A stretch of DNA of 64,000 nt from Apostichopus japonicus. Taxonomy: Eukaryota > Echinodermata > Holothuroidea > Aspidochirotida > Stichopodidae. The stretch covers positions 26,022,713-26,086,712 of the forward strand of contig NC_092574.1 of NCBI RefSeq assembly GCF_037975245.1, given 5' to 3'. The notes beneath the pieces were generated by a model that saw nothing but the letters and a program-made list of their open reading frames with translations, had not been told where the DNA came from and made no database searches. Shown piece by piece: positions 62,590 to 64,000 of this stretch. Made by a program: the position numbers and the translations under genes. Within the stretch, counting starts at the first letter, position 1, and each line of letters begins with the position of its first letter.

Positions 62590-63769
62590 TTTATTTCACG
62601 ACAAGCTTCAAGTGCAAAATATATCCCAGCCTTTTGGACTTTGTTACTAACTTTGCTGACAAAATGATGAAAGCAGTCTCTACTTCTACAACATGAAACA
62701 TTAAACATTTCGACAGAGCACACTATGAAAATAAGCACAGAATGCCTGAACTATCAACCGTTAAGTTTAGGCATACATACAGCTGCTTTCATCATGTGAC
62801 AGACATCAGAAACACCTTTTGTTATTGGATGTAACATAATGTTCAATATTTCAAGAAATACCACAAAAGTTTGTCTGTGGACATTTTATTCTGGAAACTG
62901 GAAGGCCAGACACATCAATAAGGGAAAATGAGACAATTTTTTGGTCTTGTATTTACAAACTTACTTTGCATTTCAATTCTTTGACAAACAGTAGAAATGG
63001 TGTTTTGTTTCATTCTTTAGTACAGCTTTAATATCTATGTGTTTTTCCCTCAACATTTATTATTAAATGCTCAAACTACTGAAGATTCTGTATGCAAAAA
63101 TAAATTACATTATTTTTGCAATGACTACTGACAATTTGTAAAACACTTAACATTCTAGTAGTTTGCTCTGCTTAAATAAAAATAAAACTAGATATATATT
63201 AGTTTCCAGTACATAGAATTATAAACATAAATCATAATTTCTGCCATTATTTTTCCAAACTCCAATAACACAACAGGCAATAAGCTTGGTACTTCAGACA
63301 ATCAGTTTTTCATGATTATAAAGTGTTAAACAACTATAAGAATATAAGGAAAATGATGTTCTCACCCGAGACAACTTCCTTCCAAGCAGCTCAAAATCCC
63401 ACTGCCTTCATATAGCAAATTGGAAATTGTTTACAAAGTAACAAATATAAAATATAACACTGCCTTTTAATGGCAAATTCAAAATTATTTTCAAAGTAAC
63501 AAAAACATAAAAATCCAAACAAGCAAGAACAAAAGAAGGACAAATGGCAGGAATGTGTAGACTCATTTAATATTGAAAGACAGATTGCTATAAAGAAAGT
63601 TATACTTTCACTTAACGTTTCTGACTTCAGTCAGGTCACAGTTTAAGGCACACTTTTTTTTGGTAATAGACAAATTTTTTAAGAATTCACAGTATAAAAA
63701 ATAAGGTGAAAAGTGCCAAATTATAAGAAAGCAGTGAAGTTTAGAACTTCACCACATTGGTGGTACTTC
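62590..63769 (-). other. Presumed 3' untranslated region of the minus-strand gene at the window end
   Basis: AT-rich sequence without open frames of note, downstream (on the minus strand) of the stop codon at 63772-63770. A candidate polyadenylation hexamer on that strand is at 62595-62590, but other hexamers occur nearer the stop, so the end is uncertain. Confidence 0.3.
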
Positions 63770-64000
63770 CTAAAGTGGATTAATCTTGAAATGAGTCCCA
63801 GGCTTGTGGCTACTCATAACTGGATCGGCTCTGATCATTACTGAACCGTATGGGTTGACGGTAACTGTCACGCTATCATCCGTCTGAAAGGTTCCCAGGT
63901 CCTTGTGCTCAAATAACTCTCTTATCTTGTAGATGGTCCCTGTATGAAAGCCAAGTTTTCTGGGTGTAGTTGTGTAGTCATACGGTATGCCATGAAATGG
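63770..64000 (-). CDS. C-terminal exon, probable GH27 alpha-galactosidase-like protein (partial)
   Basis: The last 76 codons of a minus-strand gene run from the window edge to a TAG stop. The segment PYDYTTTPRKLG, then YKIRELFEHKDLGTF and VTVTVNPYGSVMIRA, matches the recalled pattern of the C-terminal beta domain of family 27 glycoside hydrolases: a DLF...LG word followed by a VNPxGxVM strand. Members remove terminal alpha-galactose or alpha-N-acetylgalactosamine from glycans, usually in lysosomes or after secretion. The catalytic barrel would lie beyond the window, so substrate and active-site residues cannot be judged. The reading frame is open to the edge; no acceptor is seen inside. The assignment is moderate. 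Confidence 0.6.
   Translation of the reverse strand, partial: PFHGIPYDYTTTPRKLGFHTGTIYKIRELFEHKDLGTFQTDDSVTVTVNPYGSVMIRADPVMSSHKPGTHFKINPL

Overview
The window is animal nuclear DNA: AT-rich, intron-rich and repeat-rich, with canonical GT-AG introns, long homopolymer G/C runs, AGGCCTA-rich intronic stretches and large tandem arrays inside introns. The style fits an invertebrate deuterostome, perhaps an echinoderm, but that is an inference from texture and not from a marker gene. No prokaryotic feature, CRISPR array or operon is present.

Layout. 1-6037 is intergenic, with a mosaic of short inverted repeats at 1255-1660. 6420-20020 (+) is a five-exon AP-4 (TFAP4) bHLH transcription-factor gene, with several CAGCTG boxes around its first exon. 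20021-30420 is mostly empty apart from a 62-bp tandem array at 23339-23790 and a candidate tRNA-derived SINE near 28836-29137. 30514-41681 (+) is RNF14, an RWD plus RING-IBR-RING E3 ligase, in six coding exons that join in frame to 521 residues. Its second intron carries a 42-bp minisatellite of about 2.8 kb, split by a 2.39-kb DNA transposon with 18-bp terminal inverted repeats and a TCTT target duplication. 44750-47077 (-) is an intact single-exon 775-residue BED zinc finger/hAT-transposase-like gene with altered catalytic positions, probably a domesticated transposase. 47361-48272 (-) is a dead 5'-truncated non-LTR retrotransposon end. 48951-61609 (+) is NARS2, mitochondrial asparaginyl-tRNA synthetase, in twelve exons that join in frame to 507 residues. 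Two of its eleven introns require GC donors, and intron 8 holds a 4.1-kb satellite of about 23 monomers of 177 bp in hexameric higher-order units. 63770-64000 (-) is the last exon of a gene that looks like a GH27 alpha-galactosidase, convergent with NARS2.

The genes have unrelated jobs (transcription, ubiquitin ligation, mitochondrial translation, glycan breakdown) and share no pathway. The most unusual content is in the introns: nested transposon in minisatellite, a higher-order satellite inside a housekeeping gene, and paired GC-AG introns. All exon joins were checked by hand for reading phase; family assignments come from recalled family motifs, with no database search.
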